Of a stretch of DNA of 6,923 nt, positions 6,331 to 6,923 are shown piece after piece. The notes beneath the pieces were generated by a model. That model was given only the letters and a program-made list of their open reading frames with translations, was not told the DNA's origin and ran no database searches. The DNA comes from Fidelibacterota bacterium UBA6817 (GTDB lineage Bacteria; Fidelibacterota; Fidelibacteria; Fidelibacterales; Fidelibacteraceae), in contig DKER01000169.1 of the NCBI GenBank assembly GCA_002452555.1, forward strand, positions 1 through 6,923. Direction: 5' to 3'. Each line of letters begins with the position of its first letter. Within the stretch, counting starts at the first letter, position 1. The translations under genes were made by a program, and so were the position numbers.

Positions 6331-6729
6331 CTATTCATGTTCAGGATCATTAGTTGTACCGTGACTGCATTCGGGACATTCCGTTTTTTCCGGCTCATGA
6401 ACGGTTTGTCCCCATCCCCGTCCGCACCGCCCGCACCGGTATCTGCCATGTAACACGGAGTTCATCCGGATGGCTTTACCGTTGATCAAAGCATCCGCTA
6501 CTTTCTGATGGGCACGCTTCAGTATATTTCCGAATGTCTGACGGGATACACCCATCAAATCTGCCGCATCATTCTGATATAAACCTTCCAAATCCGCCAA
6601 TCTGAGGGCCTCCAGTTCATCTGCCCTCAGTTGAATTTCTTCAAGTTCAGCCATACGCCTGCCACGCGGCTTAAAATACTCATCTACAAAGGAACCATAT
6701 ATCCACCGGTTTTTGTAAGGTCTTGGCAT
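6331..6729 (-). CDS. DUF134 (UPF0251) HTH DNA-binding protein with C-terminal zinc ribbon
   Basis: A 132-residue predicted transcription regulator. It starts with the family's MPRP-x-K-x-R motif, followed by LRADELEALRLADLEGLYQNDAADLMGVSRQTFGNILKRAHQKVADAL (about 34-81), a sigma70-region-4-like helix-turn-helix. A C-terminal zinc ribbon has two CxxC pairs (C99, C102, C118, C121), a likely zinc or iron site and a possible redox or metal sensor. The ATG at 6727-6729 is chosen because it gives the canonical MPRP start and has GGAG 5 nt upstream. A longer frame from a TTG at 6754-6756 adds nine residues and would begin inside the 22-bp dyad, so it is rejected. It is the first gene of the nine-gene minus-strand cluster and likely controls it. 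Confidence 0.88.
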   Translation of the reverse strand: MPRPYKNRWIYGSFVDEYFKPRGRRMAELEEIQLRADELEALRLADLEGLYQNDAADLMGVSRQTFGNILKRAHQKVADALINGKAIRMNSVLHGRYRCGRCGRGWGQTVHEPEKTECPECSHGTTNDPEHE

Positions 6730-6738
6730 TTTCTCTCC

Positions 6739-6760
6739 ATTATTAGCATATGCCAATAAT
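6739..6760. promoter_or_regulatory. 22-bp near-perfect dyad, probable operator of the DUF134-led cluster
   Basis: The two 11-nt half-sites, ATTATTAGCAT and ATGCCAATAAT, are complementary at 10 of 11 positions around a GCATATGC core. The only mismatch is position 6745 against 6754, which would be a G-U pair in the minus-strand RNA. The dyad lies 10-31 nt upstream of the DUF134 ATG, where a dimeric repressor would block transcription or its start. Autoregulation by DUF134 is an inference. Confidence 0.55.
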
Positions 6761-6788
6761 AATTTAATGAATTATTTAAAGAGAGCAA
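6761..6788 (-). promoter_or_regulatory. Weak candidate promoter for the DUF134-led cluster
   Basis: On the minus strand, TTGCTC (6783-6788) and TAAATT (6761-6766) are 16 nt apart. The match to consensus is poor (3/6 and 4/6). The position is sensible: transcription would start within the 22-bp dyad. AT-richness makes chance matches likely. Confidence 0.25.
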
Positions 6789-6797
6789 ATGATTATG

Positions 6798-6814
6798 TTG
6801 AGATTGAGATTGAG
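6798..6814. repeat. Tandem TTGAGA hexamer, 2.8 copies
   Basis: TTGAGA, TTGAGA and TTGAG follow one another directly at 6798-6814, between the 22-bp dyad and the 11-bp inverted repeat. This may be a regulator-binding array or slippage-prone DNA. On the + strand the first unit resembles a -35 element (5/6), with a TG-extended AATAAT (6823-6828) 19 nt downstream. Confidence 0.6.
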
Positions 6815-6815
6815 C

Positions 6816-6855
6816 CCCGTGAAATAATTCCAAATTTATCGGGATATTTCACGGG
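6816..6855. repeat. 11-bp perfect inverted repeat with 18-nt spacer
   Basis: CCCGTGAAATA (6816-6826) is exactly complementary to TATTTCACGGG (6845-6855). A further TCC/GGA pairing (6829-6831 with 6842-6844) would extend it past a 2-nt bulge. No U-run follows on either strand, so it is not a typical terminator. The arm centres are about 29 bp apart. It may be an operator for two dimers or an RNA hairpin in a 5' leader. Confidence 0.7.
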
Positions 6856-6908
6856 TATGATAGGAGGCTAATTAAAGTAATGTTCAGATAAAATTGGGAG
6901 TGGTAATA

Positions 6909-6923
6909 ATGATAAAGTTAAGT
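6909..6923 (+). CDS. Possible start of a divergent + strand gene (first five codons)
   Basis: An ATG at 6909 opens MIKLS to the window edge, preceded by GGGAG (6896-6900) at 8 nt. A divergent gene would explain the rich regulatory region between it and DUF134. Five codons cannot prove a gene, and no product can be suggested. Confidence 0.3.

Noticed and set aside
6730..6756. TTG start adding nine residues to DUF134
   Set aside because: The family starts with MPRP. The ATG at 6729 has a well-spaced GGAG, and the TTG lies inside the 22-bp dyad.

Overview
The window looks like chromosomal DNA from an anaerobic, Gram-negative-type bacterium of moderate to low GC. The reasons are a TPR protein with a signal peptide, the end of what looks like an outer-membrane beta-barrel protein, and a long cluster of gene families typical of strict anaerobes (iron-sulfur MinD-type ATPases, NifX-like proteins, DUF5320, DUF134). 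No phylum can be fixed from the sequence alone. There is no rRNA, tRNA, CRISPR array, transposase or phage gene.

Layout. At the left edge, on the + strand, the last codons of a probable outer-membrane protein (3-89) overlap the start of an exported TPR protein (77-697). A strong hairpin terminator follows (717-744). From 769 to 6729 nine genes all read on the minus strand. In transcription order they are: a DUF134 HTH/zinc-ribbon regulator, a DUF5320 protein, two tandem MinD-superfamily ATPases each with an inserted 2x[4Fe-4S] ferredoxin domain, two different NifX/NifB-type cluster-binding proteins, a beta-lactamase-fold metallohydrolase, a CGGC-domain cysteine protein, and a single-cysteine FAD/NADH-dependent CoA-disulfide-reductase-type flavoprotein. 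Most gaps are 1-50 nt. The longest are 75 nt before the CGGC gene, which holds a good sigma70-like promoter, and about 110 nt before the flavoprotein gene.

How the genes may work together. The paired ATPases plus NifX-family proteins resemble the 'orange protein' (ORP) loci of Desulfovibrio, where a NifX-family protein carries a Mo-Cu-S cluster and associates with such ATPases. There is no nitrogenase gene here, so the NifX-like proteins are better read as metal-sulfur cluster carriers than as FeMo-cofactor factors. The flavoprotein and CGGC protein could form a thiol/persulfide or electron-supply arm, but this is inference. The DUF134 protein is the obvious local regulator.

The right-hand 190 bp (6730-6923) is a regulatory region rich in symmetry. 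It holds a 22-bp near-perfect dyad just before the DUF134 start, three tandem TTGAGA units, and an 11-bp inverted repeat around an 18-nt spacer. The first five codons of a possible divergent + strand gene lie at the very edge.
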